Below are positions 54,368 to 63,951 of a stretch of DNA of 64,000 nucleotides, in pieces. The stretch covers positions 62,001 to 126,000 of the forward strand of contig NZ_VBRY01000003.1 in NCBI RefSeq assembly GCF_005818865.1. The letters run 5' to 3'. The position numbers and the translations under genes are program-made. Position 1 is the first letter of the stretch, and each line of letters begins with the position of its first letter. The DNA is from Mariprofundus erugo. Its GTDB lineage: Bacteria; Pseudomonadota; Zetaproteobacteria; Mariprofundales; Mariprofundaceae. A model generated the notes under the pieces. That model searched no databases. It saw nothing but the letters and a program-made list of their open reading frames with translations, and was not told where the DNA came from.

Positions 54368-54829
54368 TTAGCGCGTCATGACAGCAGGGTACAGAGGGCC
54401 ATCCTCGATCATGTCAAGGTTGATGCGCCGGTGATGATCGCTGCCGGCATAAAGGTGCGCATCGATGCGGCCCTTATGATCATCATCCAATATCAGCAGC
54501 AGTGCCGGTTCCTCTGCAAATGCTGAACGGTACAACGCTTTCAATGCTTCGATCGGGGCGCGATCCGCTTTCTGATGGTGGTATATTCCCATCGGCCTCA
54601 CGCCTTTCATGTCCAGTTGGCGGTTCATGTCAGACGTGAATGAGTGTGTGGAAGGCGCGCTGTGACTCAGGTTTTTCGTGACATCAATAGTTGTATCCAT
54701 GATATTGTCGCTGCCTGCAAGTACTCCCAGGCAGTCCGATGGTTCGCCGCAGATGGCCGAACGAAGTAGTGACTGCATGCAGTGGCGGCGAATGGAGACG
54801 CCGTTGGTTTGATCGGAATGGATTGGCAT
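54368..54829 (-). CDS. JAB/M67-like protein with degenerate catalytic site
   Basis: The 153-residue frame resembles the JAB/M67 deubiquitinase-like fold: an opening helix and acidic strand (LLRSAICGEPSDCLGVLAGS), then VTKNLSHSAPSTHSFTSD, then GIYHHQKADRAPIEALKALY where a JAMM HSHP is expected, and an ALLLILDDDHKGRIDAHLY end. The Glu and HxH positions are only partly kept (YHHQ, no clear Asp), so it is probably inactive as a metalloprotease. The ribosome site is weak, and a later ATG (54778) is possible. It may be transcribed with hemA. Confidence 0.5.
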   Translation of the reverse strand: MPIHSDQTNGVSIRRHCMQSLLRSAICGEPSDCLGVLAGSDNIMDTTIDVTKNLSHSAPSTHSFTSDMNRQLDMKGVRPMGIYHHQKADRAPIEALKALYRSAFAEEPALLLILDDDHKGRIDAHLYAGSDHHRRINLDMIEDGPLYPAVMTR

Positions 54830-54955
54830 GGTGCAAGGCTAGGGGCCTGAATCAGTCCGTCAATCGGGCAGGTGTTTGATATGTGATATCCGCCACTGAC
54901 GGTGCCTATCAAGCTTTGTAAGCGTGCCGATCAAGCCGGTGTGGAGGTGGAGATA

Positions 54956-55900
54956 TTGAACGTGAGTAAGCAGATGATGGTGTCCGCATCCACATCCGGT
55001 CGTTTGATCGCGTTTGTGGTTGGACGCAGTGTGGTAACCGGTTTTGTGGTGGCTTTGTCCGTACTGGCCGGTTTCGGTATTTGGGGTGCCTATGGCACCT
55101 GGCAGAGTGCGCAGCTGGCTCTGGAGCTGGAAAAGCGCAGTAACCTGATGAGTGCCGAGCGTGCTCAGCAGGAGCTGGATGTTGCTTCACTCAGGGCGCA
55201 GCTGAAGGCTGAGCAGGAAAAATCGATGGTGTATGCCCGCACGCTGGGACAGCTGCAGGCAAGAATGACCCGTCTTGATGCACTGGGCTCCCGTCTGGTT
55301 GATGTGGCCGCTCTCGACAAGTCCGAATTTGATTTTGGCTTTGAGCCTGCAGTTGGCGGCCTCCGGGATGTGAAGCCGGGTATGCCGGTGGATGATGCCA
55401 TTGCCCAGCAGGGTATGGCCCAGGTGGATGATCACCTGCATCAGGTGGATGTGCAGCTGACGGCACTGGACTATATGCTGGAGAGCAAGCGCAGCCAGCT
55501 GCATGCCCGCCCGCATGCGTGGCCTACAACCGGCGGCTGGATCAGCTCCCGTTTCGGTCCTCGTATCGATCCGTTTACCGGTGCTCAGGCGATGCATTAT
55601 GGTGTTGATATTGCCAACCGCCCCGGAGCTCCGGTGCTGGCCAGCAGTCGTGGTGTGGTCAGCTTTGCCGGTAAAATGGAAGATTTCGGATATGTGGTCG
55701 ATCTTGAGCATGGCTATGGTTACAAGACCCGTTATGCCCACATGAGCAGTGTCAGTGTTAAAATTGGCGATGTGGTGGAAGAGAAGCAGAAGCTGGGACT
55801 GGTGGGTTCAACCGGCCACTCCACAGGTCCGCATATTCATTATGAGGTGCGCCGTGACGGCAAACTGGTTGATCCCCGCACCTTCCTGCGCAGGGGATAA
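54956..55900 (+). CDS. M23-family peptidase with membrane anchor and coiled coil
   Basis: The TTG at 54956 (MNVSKQMMVSAS) has GGAGG spaced 8 bases before it and is preferred to GTG 54902. Residues about 20-45 (VVGRSVVTGFVVALSVLAGFGIW) form a membrane helix, then a coiled coil (about 55-110). The LytM/M23 domain (about 185-310) has HYGVDIANRPG (HxxxD), and HSTGPHIHYEVR with the second zinc His, so it looks catalytically competent. M23 proteins cut peptidoglycan crosslinks or peptides; this single-helix layout is typical of envelope-anchored DD-endopeptidases. Confidence 0.9.
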   Translation: MNVSKQMMVSASTSGRLIAFVVGRSVVTGFVVALSVLAGFGIWGAYGTWQSAQLALELEKRSNLMSAERAQQELDVASLRAQLKAEQEKSMVYARTLGQLQARMTRLDALGSRLVDVAALDKSEFDFGFEPAVGGLRDVKPGMPVDDAIAQQGMAQVDDHLHQVDVQLTALDYMLESKRSQLHARPHAWPTTGGWISSRFGPRIDPFTGAQAMHYGVDIANRPGAPVLASSRGVVSFAGKMEDFGYVVDLEHGYGYKTRYAHMSSVSVKIGDVVEEKQKLGLVGSTGHSTGPHIHYEVRRDGKLVDPRTFLRRG

Positions 55901-56137
55901 TCAGCCGATCTGCTGAGCTTGCCTCGTACAACAATCTGATTTGCAGGCTATGTAATAGATCTTTTGCGGACTGATGTTTGCCATGCGCGGCAATCAATCA
56001 GTATCTCATGTTTTATTCCGATATTGAATGAGCTGCGCGTTTGTCGGCAGCTGTGGGCCTTGTTTGCTCACGGCGACGCATGTTGCTGAGCCGGCATTTG
56101 ATATGCGAATCCTGATGTGTTTTGTGGCGAGGGGAGT

Positions 56138-56173
56138 ATGGCGGCCAGAGGCGTAAAGCCTTCCGGCCGCCAT
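56138..56173. terminator. Inverted repeat downstream of maeB
   Basis: ATGGCGGCC (56138-56146) pairs with GGCCGCCAT (56165-56173), with an inner AGGC/GCCT pairing in the loop. It lies just past the maeB stop and far from the M23 gene end. T runs are lacking, so it is at best a weak terminator. The remaining 281 bases between the genes hold nothing I recognise. Confidence 0.4.
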
Positions 56174-56181
56174 CGCTCTGT

Positions 56182-58449
56182 TTATTTGTCGGCGGCTCTT
56201 GCTGCAGCAATGGCTGCCATATTGACGATGTCATCCACGCTTGCCCCGGTCTGCAGCACATGGGCCTGCTGAGGCAGTCCGAGCAGAATCGGTCCGATAG
56301 CCGTGCCGCCCCCCAGTTCACGCAGCAGTTTGTAAGCGATGTTGCCTGCCTGCATGGTCGGGAAAACGAGTACGTTGGCCGGTTCTTTCAGTTTGCTGAA
56401 CGGGTATTGTTTCAGAATCACATCATTGACGGCGGTATCTGCCTGCATTTCACCATCGACAACCAGATCCGGGCGGCGCTCGTGCAGCAGGCGGGTTGCC
56501 TCGGCAACCTTGCGGGTTTCCGGGTGATCGACGCTGCCGAAGTTGGAGAAAGAGAGCATGCCAACGCGGGCCGGACAGCCCAGTGAGGTGGCGGTGTCAG
56601 CGGCCAGTTCCGCCAGCTGCGCCAGTTGCCCTGCATTCATTTCCACATTTACCGTGCAGTCAGTGAGGAAGTAGACGCCCTTCTCCATGACCATGATATA
56701 CATGCCGAAGACCTGGTGATGGCGACCGGTGTTGTCGTGGCCGAGCACTTTCAGCAGCGGACGCAGTACATTCGGGTAGTGCGCAGTGCGGCCGGAAAGC
56801 ATGGTGTCGGCAAAACCCTGTCTGACCAGCATGGCGCCCAGCAGATTCATGTCATTGCGCAGGGTTGTGGCGGCATCACTGCGCAGAACGCCATGGCGCT
56901 TACGGTCAAAATAGTAGGCGTCGGAGAGGCTGGCAAAGCGGGAGTTGTCGACCGTCGGATCGACAATTTCAATATTACCTGTTTCCAGCTTGCCATGTTC
57001 GCAGATCTGCTCGATCACGCTCTTGCGACCGATCAGCATCGGCTCGGCAATGCCGGCTTCCTTCATTTCAATCGCGGCACGGATGATGGTCTCGTCTTCG
57101 CCTTCGGGCAGCACGAGACGGGTTGGACGACTTTTCGCCTTGTCAGAGATGATGCGCATGAACAGGCGGGAGCTGTCAATGCGGCCGACCAGTTCCTGGG
57201 CATAGGCTTTTGCATCTATCAGTGGCTTGCGGGCGACACCTGTTTCCGTTGCTGCTTTGGCAACAGCCAGTGGCACTACCTCGATCAGGCGCGGGTCGAA
57301 CGGCTTTGGCAGGATGTAGGTCGGGCCGAAACGCAGCTCGGTTGCGCCGTAGGCCTTCAATACCGACTGAGGCACATCCTCGCGGGCCAGTCTGGCGAGG
57401 GCATGAACAGCCGCAACCTTCATCTCTTCATTGAACGAGGTGGCCCGTACATCGAGTGCACCACGGAACAGGAAGGGGAAGCCCAGTACATTGTTGACCT
57501 GGTTCGGGTGATCAGAACGTCCTGTTGCCATGATCAGATCATTGCGGGTGGACATGGCAAGATCGTAGCCGATTTCGGGGGTCGGGTTGGCCATGGCAAA
57601 CACGATCGGACGAGGGGCCATCGACTTGAGCATCTCTGCGGTGACGCAATTGCCTTCTGAAAGGCCGACAAATACGTCCGCTCCTTTCATCGCCTCTGCC
57701 AGTGTGCGCTCAGGCCTTGATGTGGCGAAATAGGCCTTGTGCGGAGGCATCTCCTCATCGCGGTCCTTGCTGATCACGCCCTTGCGGTCGAGGAAAAGGA
57801 TGTTGTCATGTTTGACGCCCAGCTGCTCGATCAGCTTCATGCAGGCAAAACCGGCGGCGCCGGCGCCGAGGCAGACAATGGTGACATCCTCAATCTGTTT
57901 TTTCTGCAGGATCAGGGCATTAAGGAACGCTGCGGCCATAATGACGGCGGTGCCATGCTGATCATCATGCAGCACGGGGATGTTCATGCGCTTCTTCAGC
58001 TCTTCCTCGATGACAAAGCACTCCGGGGCCTTGATGTCTTCAAGGTTGATGCCACCGAATGTCGGCTCCATGCGGGCGACGGTGTCGACAAATGCCATCG
58101 GATCATTTTCGTTCAGTTCGATATCAAATACATCGATATCGGCAAAGCGCTTGAACAGTACGCCCTTGCCCTCCATCACCGGCTTGCCGGCCAGGGCACC
58201 GATATTGCCGAGGCCGAGTACGGCCGTGCCATTGGTGATCACACCAACGAGGTTGGCGCGAGAGGTGAATTCATCAGCCAGGTCGGGATTTTCGGCAATT
58301 GCCAGACATGGCTCGGCAACGCCGGGGGTGTAGGCCAGCGCCAGGTCGCGCTGGGTCAGGCATGGTTTACTGGGGTGGACGGATATTTTCCCCGGTTTTG
58401 GTGAGCGATGGTATTCGAACGCATCTCTGCGTAGATCCTCTTTTGACAT
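56182..58449 (-). CDS. maeB: NADP-dependent malic enzyme with C-terminal phosphotransacetylase-like domain
   Basis: The start at ATG 58449 ([17 protein letters not shown]) fits MaeB homologues and drops 18 upstream residues. The malic-enzyme half (about 1-430) has YTPGVAEPC, the metal region [25 protein letters not shown] and the NADP motif [13 protein letters not shown]. The second half (about 440-755) is a phosphate acetyltransferase-like domain, which regulates MaeB through acetyl-CoA binding rather than catalysis. The enzyme makes pyruvate, CO2 and NADPH from malate. The 755 residues match the two-domain type. Confidence 0.95.
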   Translation of the reverse strand: MSKEDLRRDAFEYHRSPKPGKISVHPSKPCLTQRDLALAYTPGVAEPCLAIAENPDLADEFTSRANLVGVITNGTAVLGLGNIGALAGKPVMEGKGVLFKRFADIDVFDIELNENDPMAFVDTVARMEPTFGGINLEDIKAPECFVIEEELKKRMNIPVLHDDQHGTAVIMAAAFLNALILQKKQIEDVTIVCLGAGAAGFACMKLIEQLGVKHDNILFLDRKGVISKDRDEEMPPHKAYFATSRPERTLAEAMKGADVFVGLSEGNCVTAEMLKSMAPRPIVFAMANPTPEIGYDLAMSTRNDLIMATGRSDHPNQVNNVLGFPFLFRGALDVRATSFNEEMKVAAVHALARLAREDVPQSVLKAYGATELRFGPTYILPKPFDPRLIEVVPLAVAKAATETGVARKPLIDAKAYAQELVGRIDSSRLFMRIISDKAKSRPTRLVLPEGEDETIIRAAIEMKEAGIAEPMLIGRKSVIEQICEHGKLETGNIEIVDPTVDNSRFASLSDAYYFDRKRHGVLRSDAATTLRNDMNLLGAMLVRQGFADTMLSGRTAHYPNVLRPLLKVLGHDNTGRHHQVFGMYIMVMEKGVYFLTDCTVNVEMNAGQLAQLAELAADTATSLGCPARVGMLSFSNFGSVDHPETRKVAEATRLLHERRPDLVVDGEMQADTAVNDVILKQYPFSKLKEPANVLVFPTMQAGNIAYKLLRELGGGTAIGPILLGLPQQAHVLQTGASVDDIVNMAAIAAARAADK

Positions 58450-58544
58450 TGTGCACCCCGTTGAGTTTGATTCATGATCAGCAACAGCCGAAACTGGCGG
58501 CAAATCATAGCGTCTGACGTGCGTGCGGTCATGGGGGGGATGAA

Positions 58545-59459
58545 ATGAAAATGGGCTTTGCCGGTGCAGGTGCGGTTGGTTGCCACTATGGCAGCAAGCT
58601 GGCGCAGGCGGGAGCGAGTGTGGTGCTGCTGGCCAGAGGCGCGCACTTGCTGGCTATGCAGCGTGACGGACTGCTGCATGAGTCGGAGGGGCACACGCTG
58701 CGTGTGCAAATGTGTGCGAGTGATGATGTCGACGTGCTGGCCGCTTGCGATGTGGTGTTTTTTACCTGCAAGATGACAGGGCTGCCGTCGCTGATCGAGC
58801 AACTGCGTGGCCGGCTTGCAGCCGGGACGCTGCTGGTGACACTGCAAAACGGAGTGCAGGCGCCGGCGATGCTTGCGGATGCTTTTTACGGGTATCCGGT
58901 GGTCGCAGGAACGGCCTTTATCGGTGCCCGGCTGGAGGCGCCGGGGCATGTGATTCATTCGGCTGCCGGCGGCGTGCGACTGGGAGCATGGTCAGCAGAG
59001 GTTGATGCGGGCCGCTTGCAGCAGCTGGTGGCGACATTACAGCAGGCGGGGATACCCGCCCGGATAGAGGAAGATCCTGTTGTGATGCTGTGGCGAAAGC
59101 TGTTGTGGAACTGCGGTTTCAATGCCATGACGGCCATCACCCGTCGCTATGCCGGTGAGATCGTGGCGGATCCGGCGCTGCGGGAAATGGCCGAGCTGGC
59201 GATGCAGGAGACTGTTGCGGTGGCTTGTGCCAGCGGGGTGGCTCTGACAGAGACGGATATTGCCGGGCATGTTGCCATCACTGCTGCGATGGGGCCGGTG
59301 AAAACCAGTATGTGGCAGGATATCGAGGCGGGCCGTCCGGTGGAGGTTGATTATATCAACGGATATGTGGCCGGGGAGGCCGAGCGCCTCGGGCTGGCGG
59401 CACCGGTGAATCGTCTGCTTGCGGTACTGGTAAGGGCCATGGCTGAGCGGGGATACTAA
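58545..59459 (+). CDS. panE: 2-dehydropantoate 2-reductase
   Basis: PanE reduces ketopantoate to pantoate for pantothenate/CoA synthesis. The Rossmann motif GFAGAGAVGCHYGSKL is at the start, the catalytic Lys region is MLWRKLLWNCGFNAMTAI, and the substrate loop is GRPVEVDYINGYV. 304 residues is normal. It is divergent from maeB. panE-like reductases include non-pantoate relatives, so the pathway assignment is likely but not certain. Confidence 0.9.
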   Translation: MKMGFAGAGAVGCHYGSKLAQAGASVVLLARGAHLLAMQRDGLLHESEGHTLRVQMCASDDVDVLAACDVVFFTCKMTGLPSLIEQLRGRLAAGTLLVTLQNGVQAPAMLADAFYGYPVVAGTAFIGARLEAPGHVIHSAAGGVRLGAWSAEVDAGRLQQLVATLQQAGIPARIEEDPVVMLWRKLLWNCGFNAMTAITRRYAGEIVADPALREMAELAMQETVAVACASGVALTETDIAGHVAITAAMGPVKTSMWQDIEAGRPVEVDYINGYVAGEAERLGLAAPVNRLLAVLVRAMAERGY

Positions 59460-59578
59460 TGCAGGCCGGGTGGCTTTGCCCTGTCGGGCGGGCGGCTTGT
59501 TTGCAGGTATGCTCACGTCGCTGTCCGGATGATCATCGGTGCAGCCTTTCCGGATCAGGCGGAGCTGTTTGCGGTGGT

Positions 59579-60259
59579 TTACTGCTTCAGCGGTGACAGC
59601 CGGGCGGTGATCCATTGGCCGATGTGCCGGATCTCCTCCATGCACACCGAGTGCTCCATCGGGTAGCTGTGCCAGTCCAGCCGGTAGCCGGCAGCGCGGA
59701 TCTTTCTTGCCGTTGTATCGCCAAGTGCGAACGGGACGACCGGATCATCCACGCCATGGCCGATGAACAGCGGGGTGGTGCGGGACTCTGCGGTGAACTG
59801 ATGACTCTTTTCAGGTAGCAGCAGATAGCCGGAAAGGGCGATGATGCCGGCCAGTGGTGCTGTCTGACGCAATCCTGCATGCAGTGCCATGGCTGCGCCC
59901 TGCGAAAAGCCGGCGAGTATGATGCGCGAGTTTGGGATGCCACGCATATTCTCCTGTTCGATCAGCATGGCGATGCTGTCGGCGGAGGCCGTGATGCCGG
60001 CTTCGTCATGGGCGATGCCCAGGTCGTTTTTCCGGATATCATACCAGGCAGGCATGATGTAACCGCCATTGATCGAGACCGGCATGGCGGGGGCGTGAGG
60101 AAAAATGAAGCGTATGGCTGTTGTCTGCGGGAGTCCCAGCTGCGGGACAATCGGCTCAAAATCATGGCCGTCGGCACCAAGGCCGTGCAGCCATATCACG
60201 GTTGCCGTCGGAGATGGGGCTGTTTCAATGCAGATGTGGGGCAATACTTTGCGGCTCAT
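59579..60259 (-). CDS. Alpha/beta-hydrolase carboxylesterase (phospholipase/carboxylesterase family)
   Basis: From ATG 60259 (MSRKVLPHICIE) the 226-residue protein has the oxyanion stretch VIWLHGLGADGHDFEP, the nucleophile elbow LAGFSQGAAMALH, an Asp in GVDDPVVPF and the final His in YPMEHSVC. These match the small bacterial EstB/acyl-protein thioesterase-like esterases. Longer in-frame starts (60274, 60316) exist with weak ribosome sites. Substrates of the family vary; none can be assigned here. Confidence 0.88.
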   Translation of the reverse strand: MSRKVLPHICIETAPSPTATVIWLHGLGADGHDFEPIVPQLGLPQTTAIRFIFPHAPAMPVSINGGYIMPAWYDIRKNDLGIAHDEAGITASADSIAMLIEQENMRGIPNSRIILAGFSQGAAMALHAGLRQTAPLAGIIALSGYLLLPEKSHQFTAESRTTPLFIGHGVDDPVVPFALGDTTARKIRAAGYRLDWHSYPMEHSVCMEEIRHIGQWITARLSPLKQ

Positions 60260-60543
60260 GGCCGTATCATGCATAGCTGCTGTCGATTCGACAATCGGAC
60301 GGTGTGGCGTGCGCATTGGGGGAGCTGGCGGCGCGCAGCTCTGCGGCCACCGGTTTTGATTTCTGCAGTGACTCTGCTATTTTGTGTCAGGGCTATCCTG
60401 TCCATTGCTGATAAAGGCGTTATGATGGCGGGCCTGCTGAACGCCGGGGTTTTCAGTGGCCCCTTAATCCCGGGGATTCCGGTTGGGCGCGTCCGGACGG
60501 GATGTTCAGGTGAATATTTATGGGTATGAATCCCGGAGTGGTT

Positions 60544-61935
60544 ATGAACAGGAAGCTGCATATTCTCGGTGTTTGCGGTACGGCCATGGCCGCCATTGCG
60601 ACGCTGGCCCGTGAAAAGGGGTGGGTGGTTTCCGGTGCTGATGAGGGGGTGTACCCGCCCATGTCCGACTATCTGGCCGCCCAGGGGGTTGCGATTGCTC
60701 CGTTTGATGCTGCGAATCTGCAGCCGGCCCCGGACCTCGTTGTGGTCGGCAACGCGCTGTCGCGCGGCAATGTCGAGGTCGAGAAGCTGCTGGATGAAGG
60801 GCTGGATTACACATCCGGTGCCCAGTTTGTCGGTGATCATATTCTGCCGGGTCGTCATGCCGTGGTGGTTGCCGGTACACATGGCAAGACCACGACCTCC
60901 AGTCTGCTGGCATGGGTGCTGGACCGCGCCGGCCTTGCTCCCGGCTTTATGATTGGCGGTATGCCGGAGGATTTTGGCAGTGGTGCCCGGCTGGGCAGCG
61001 GCAGTCATTTTATTCTTGAGGGCGATGAGTATGACACCGCCTTTTTTGACAAGCGCAGCAAGTTTCTCCATTACCATGCCCGTACGCTGATTCTGAATAA
61101 CCTCGAATATGATCATGCCGATATTTTTCCCGACCTGGCCGCAATCAAGACCCAGTTTCACCATCTGGTTCGTACGGTGCCGGCCTCCGGTTGTATCATG
61201 GTCAATGGCGATGATGACAACCTTGCGCAGGTGCTGGAAAGAGGCTGCTGGAGTCATGTCGAGCGTTTTGCCCGATATGGAGGCGGGCGCGATGCTGCCT
61301 GGCAGTGGCAGCCGTTGAGTGACGATGGCTCTGCCTTCCGCCTCTATCATCTGGGTGAGGTCGTCATGGAGGTGTCGTGGCGGATGATCGGTGTGCACCA
61401 GATCGCCAATGCCTGTGCCGTTGCTGCTGTAGCCAGTCGTTTCGGAGTGCCGGTGGATCAGATTGCCGGGGCCTTTGCCTCCTTTGGTGGCATTCGCCGG
61501 CGCATGTCACTGGTGGGGGAGGCGCGGGGTATTCGGGTTTTTGATGATTTTGCCCATCACCCGACGGCCATACGCGGGATTGTCGCGGCAGCGCATGCAG
61601 CAATGAAAAGTGGCGGGCGCTTATGGGTCGTGGTTGAGCCGCGCTCCAATACCATGCGCACCCGTATTCACCAGCAAACCCTCTCCTCCTGCTTTGCGGC
61701 AGCAGACAGGGTGCTGTTTGTGCCGGCCTCGGCCCGTAACCTCAGGCCTGAAGAGGTGCTGGATGCAGGCCTGGTATGCCGGGAGATTGGGGAGCATGCA
61801 GCACTCCTGCCGGATGCGGCCGCCATCATTGCCTGTGTGCAAGAGCAGGCCCGCAGTGGCGATGATGTGTTGATTCTTTCCAATGGCGGCTTTGACGGTA
61901 TTCACCGGCGCTTGCTGGCGGCTCTGGCCGACTGA
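60544..61935 (+). CDS. mpl: UDP-N-acetylmuramate--L-alanyl-gamma-D-glutamyl-meso-diaminopimelate ligase
   Basis: Mpl joins recycled murein tripeptide to UDP-MurNAc. The ATG at 60544 (MNRKLHILGVCGTAMAAIA) has CGGAG before it. The ATP loop is VVAGTHGKTTTSSLL; the central domain has EGDEYDTAFFDKRSKFLHY and LNNLEYDHADIF, and the C-terminal domain contains DDFAHHPTAIRG and VEPRSNTMR. The 463 residues match Mpl rather than MurC in these motifs. An AmgK-like kinase elsewhere suggests active cell-wall recycling. Confidence 0.93.
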   Translation: MNRKLHILGVCGTAMAAIATLAREKGWVVSGADEGVYPPMSDYLAAQGVAIAPFDAANLQPAPDLVVVGNALSRGNVEVEKLLDEGLDYTSGAQFVGDHILPGRHAVVVAGTHGKTTTSSLLAWVLDRAGLAPGFMIGGMPEDFGSGARLGSGSHFILEGDEYDTAFFDKRSKFLHYHARTLILNNLEYDHADIFPDLAAIKTQFHHLVRTVPASGCIMVNGDDDNLAQVLERGCWSHVERFARYGGGRDAAWQWQPLSDDGSAFRLYHLGEVVMEVSWRMIGVHQIANACAVAAVASRFGVPVDQIAGAFASFGGIRRRMSLVGEARGIRVFDDFAHHPTAIRGIVAAAHAAMKSGGRLWVVVEPRSNTMRTRIHQQTLSSCFAAADRVLFVPASARNLRPEEVLDAGLVCREIGEHAALLPDAAAIIACVQEQARSGDDVLILSNGGFDGIHRRLLAALAD

Positions 61936-61972
61936 CCCTCATCACTATGATGGTGGTGTGTGATCAGGGTCA
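61933..61972. terminator. Hairpin between mpl and the channel gene
   Basis: TGACCCTCATCAC (61933-61945) pairs, with one mismatch, with GTGATCAGGGTCA (61960-61972). It spans both convergent stop codons. There is no T run, so it may act as a boundary hairpin or weak terminator. Confidence 0.4.
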
Positions 61973-62787
61973 TCACGTTGCCGTGGTGGATGCTGTGCCG
62001 TGGCGCAATAGGGACAATAGCTGAATTCCTGGGCGATCATGCGGGCGCATGCGGGGCAGCTGCGCTGATAGGCGAGTGAATGGCTGATTTTGACGGAGAT
62101 GACGCCGGTCAGCATGGCAAAGGTTGAAATGCCGATCATGATCAGGACCGAGGCCAGGATCCGGCCTGCAGCACTGTGCGGTACGATATCGCCGTAGCCG
62201 ACGGTGGTCATGGTCACCAGCGACCACCAGCAACCTTCAAATGCATTGGTGATATTCTCGGGCTCGAGCAGGTAAATCAGGTTGCCGGCGACCAGAACAA
62301 TGATTGAGATTGCTGATATGACGACGGCCATGATTTCAAATACATCCCTGAGTGAAGCGATGAACAGCTGCAGGGCACGCAGGTAGCGTATCAGCTTGAG
62401 CAGGCGGAATACCCTGAGCAGGCGGATGGCGGTATTGGCATCGCCCAGTATCAGCAGCGGTAGCAGGGTGGCGAGGTCCACCAGCCCGTAAAAGCTCAGC
62501 GCATATGCCAGTGGTCGCCGGGCGGTCAGCAGCCGGGCGATGTATTCGATGATAAACAGTGTGATGATGCCGATTTCGACCGTGTAGAACAGGGCTTTCC
62601 AGCGTGCTTCAAGGTGGCCGACTGTGGCGAACATGCCGATGATGACGCTGGCAATAATGATGATCATCAGGGTGGCATTGGTGCGCCGCCCTGCCTTTGA
62701 TGAGAGATCGAACAGCCAGCGATTGAGTCTGGCTCGCAGCGGGTTGGCGATGGGTGTGTGTTTCCAGTGTCGGGCATGACGGGACAT
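61945..62787 (-). CDS. Voltage-gated-type K+ channel with C-terminal zinc ribbon
   Basis: The 280-residue protein shows S1-S6 hydrophobic segments, an S4-like RLLRVFRLLKLIRYLRAL with repeated Arg, and the selectivity filter TMTTVGYGD near residue 200. After S6 comes a short zinc ribbon CPACARM...YCPYC (about residues 242-262), which is unusual for a channel end. It would sit in the inner membrane. Expression and gating are unknown. The convergent neighbour is mpl. Confidence 0.9.
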   Translation of the reverse strand: MSRHARHWKHTPIANPLRARLNRWLFDLSSKAGRRTNATLMIIIIASVIIGMFATVGHLEARWKALFYTVEIGIITLFIIEYIARLLTARRPLAYALSFYGLVDLATLLPLLILGDANTAIRLLRVFRLLKLIRYLRALQLFIASLRDVFEIMAVVISAISIIVLVAGNLIYLLEPENITNAFEGCWWSLVTMTTVGYGDIVPHSAAGRILASVLIMIGISTFAMLTGVISVKISHSLAYQRSCPACARMIAQEFSYCPYCATAQHPPRQRDDPDHTPPS

Positions 62788-62922
62788 GACGCAGCTCCTT
62801 CCTGTTGCAGATGATAGGGGCGAAGCACGTCGTCATCCAGCCGGGGTTTTGTATTTGGCTGCTTTATTGTTAGCATCAGCCGGCTTTTGATTTTATCCGC
62901 ACGCGGATTCAGGGAGAGGGAT

Positions 62923-63870
62923 ATGCCAACTACATTGAACAGCATCGCCAAACAGGGAGCAAATGGCGTTGCCATGATGCCGATTATCCAGGGTGTGGGG
63001 CGTGCGGCGATTGAAATCGCAGCCGTACTGCGCGGGGCTGTATTCCGCGGTGTGCTTGGCGGTGCGGGCAGTGAGAATGTGCAGGGTGAGCAGCAGCAGA
63101 AGCTGGACGTGCTCTCCGATGAGATTTTTCTGGAAGAGATGCGTTCAACCGGTTTTGTTTGCGCGGTCGGTTCCGAGGAGCAGGAAGAGCTGCTGGTGAT
63201 TGATGAGTATGCTCATGCCGATTATGTAGTGCTGGTGGATCCGCTGGATGGTTCTTCCAATCTGGATGTGGATGGCCCTGTCGGTACCATCTTCTCCGTT
63301 GTCAGGCGCAAGACCGCCAACAGCGACTATCCGCATGTTTCCGATACGCTGCAGTCCGGCCGCAACGTGATTGCTGCAGGTTATGTGCTTTACGGTCCGG
63401 CTACGATGCTGGTTTGCTCTGTCGGTGATGGTGTGCACGGTTATACATTCAACCCGTCGGCTGCCCGTTTCGAGCTCAGCCACGCCAATATTCGCATTCC
63501 GGCCAAGGGTGGTTACTACTCGGTCAATGAGGCGAACAAGAGCAGCTGGCTTGATGGCATGGGCGACAACCTCGATCGCATGAAGGACGAGACCGGTCTC
63601 GGCATGCGTTACGTTGGCGCTATGGTTGCCGATATGCACCGTACGTTGCTCAAGGGTGGCGTATTCCTTTATCCTGCTGATAACAAAAACACCACCGGTA
63701 AGCTTCGCCTGTTGTATGAGGCGATTCCGATGGGCTTTGTGATGGAGCAGGCTGGTGGCAAGTCGATGAGCAATGGCATCCATGTGCTTGATATCGAGCC
63801 GGAAGCGCTGCATCAGCGTGTACCGGTTTATCTGGGTGCTGCGGCCAACGTCGATTCACTGCTCGGTTGA
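62923..63870 (+). CDS. fbp: Fructose-1,6-bisphosphatase, class I
   Basis: FBPase is used in gluconeogenesis and the Calvin cycle. The start ATG 62923 (MPTTLNSIAKQGANG) follows GGGAGAGGG; a longer frame would add 12 residues before it. The metal site VDPLDGSSNLDVDGPVGTIFSV is intact, with the fructose site region NKNTTGKLRLLYE. The 315 residues match class I (Fbp). A terminator follows. Confidence 0.96.
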   Translation: MPTTLNSIAKQGANGVAMMPIIQGVGRAAIEIAAVLRGAVFRGVLGGAGSENVQGEQQQKLDVLSDEIFLEEMRSTGFVCAVGSEEQEELLVIDEYAHADYVVLVDPLDGSSNLDVDGPVGTIFSVVRRKTANSDYPHVSDTLQSGRNVIAAGYVLYGPATMLVCSVGDGVHGYTFNPSAARFELSHANIRIPAKGGYYSVNEANKSSWLDGMGDNLDRMKDETGLGMRYVGAMVADMHRTLLKGGVFLYPADNKNTTGKLRLLYEAIPMGFVMEQAGGKSMSNGIHVLDIEPEALHQRVPVYLGAAANVDSLLG

Positions 63871-63910
63871 GCATTGCCTGACCACAAGCTGTTTGTTGAA
63901 ACATATTTGA

Positions 63911-63951
63911 GGGAAATCGGCGTGCAAACGCCGGTTTCCCTTCTTTCTTTT
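63911..63951 (+). terminator. Rho-independent terminator after fbp
   Basis: GGGAAA (63911-63916) with CGGCG pairs with CGCCG and TTTCCC (to 63940) around TGCAAA, followed by T-rich sequence. Confidence 0.88.

Noticed and set aside
56138-56173. Strong intrinsic terminator for maeB
   Set aside because: The stem is good but T runs are missing on both strands; kept only as a weak hairpin.
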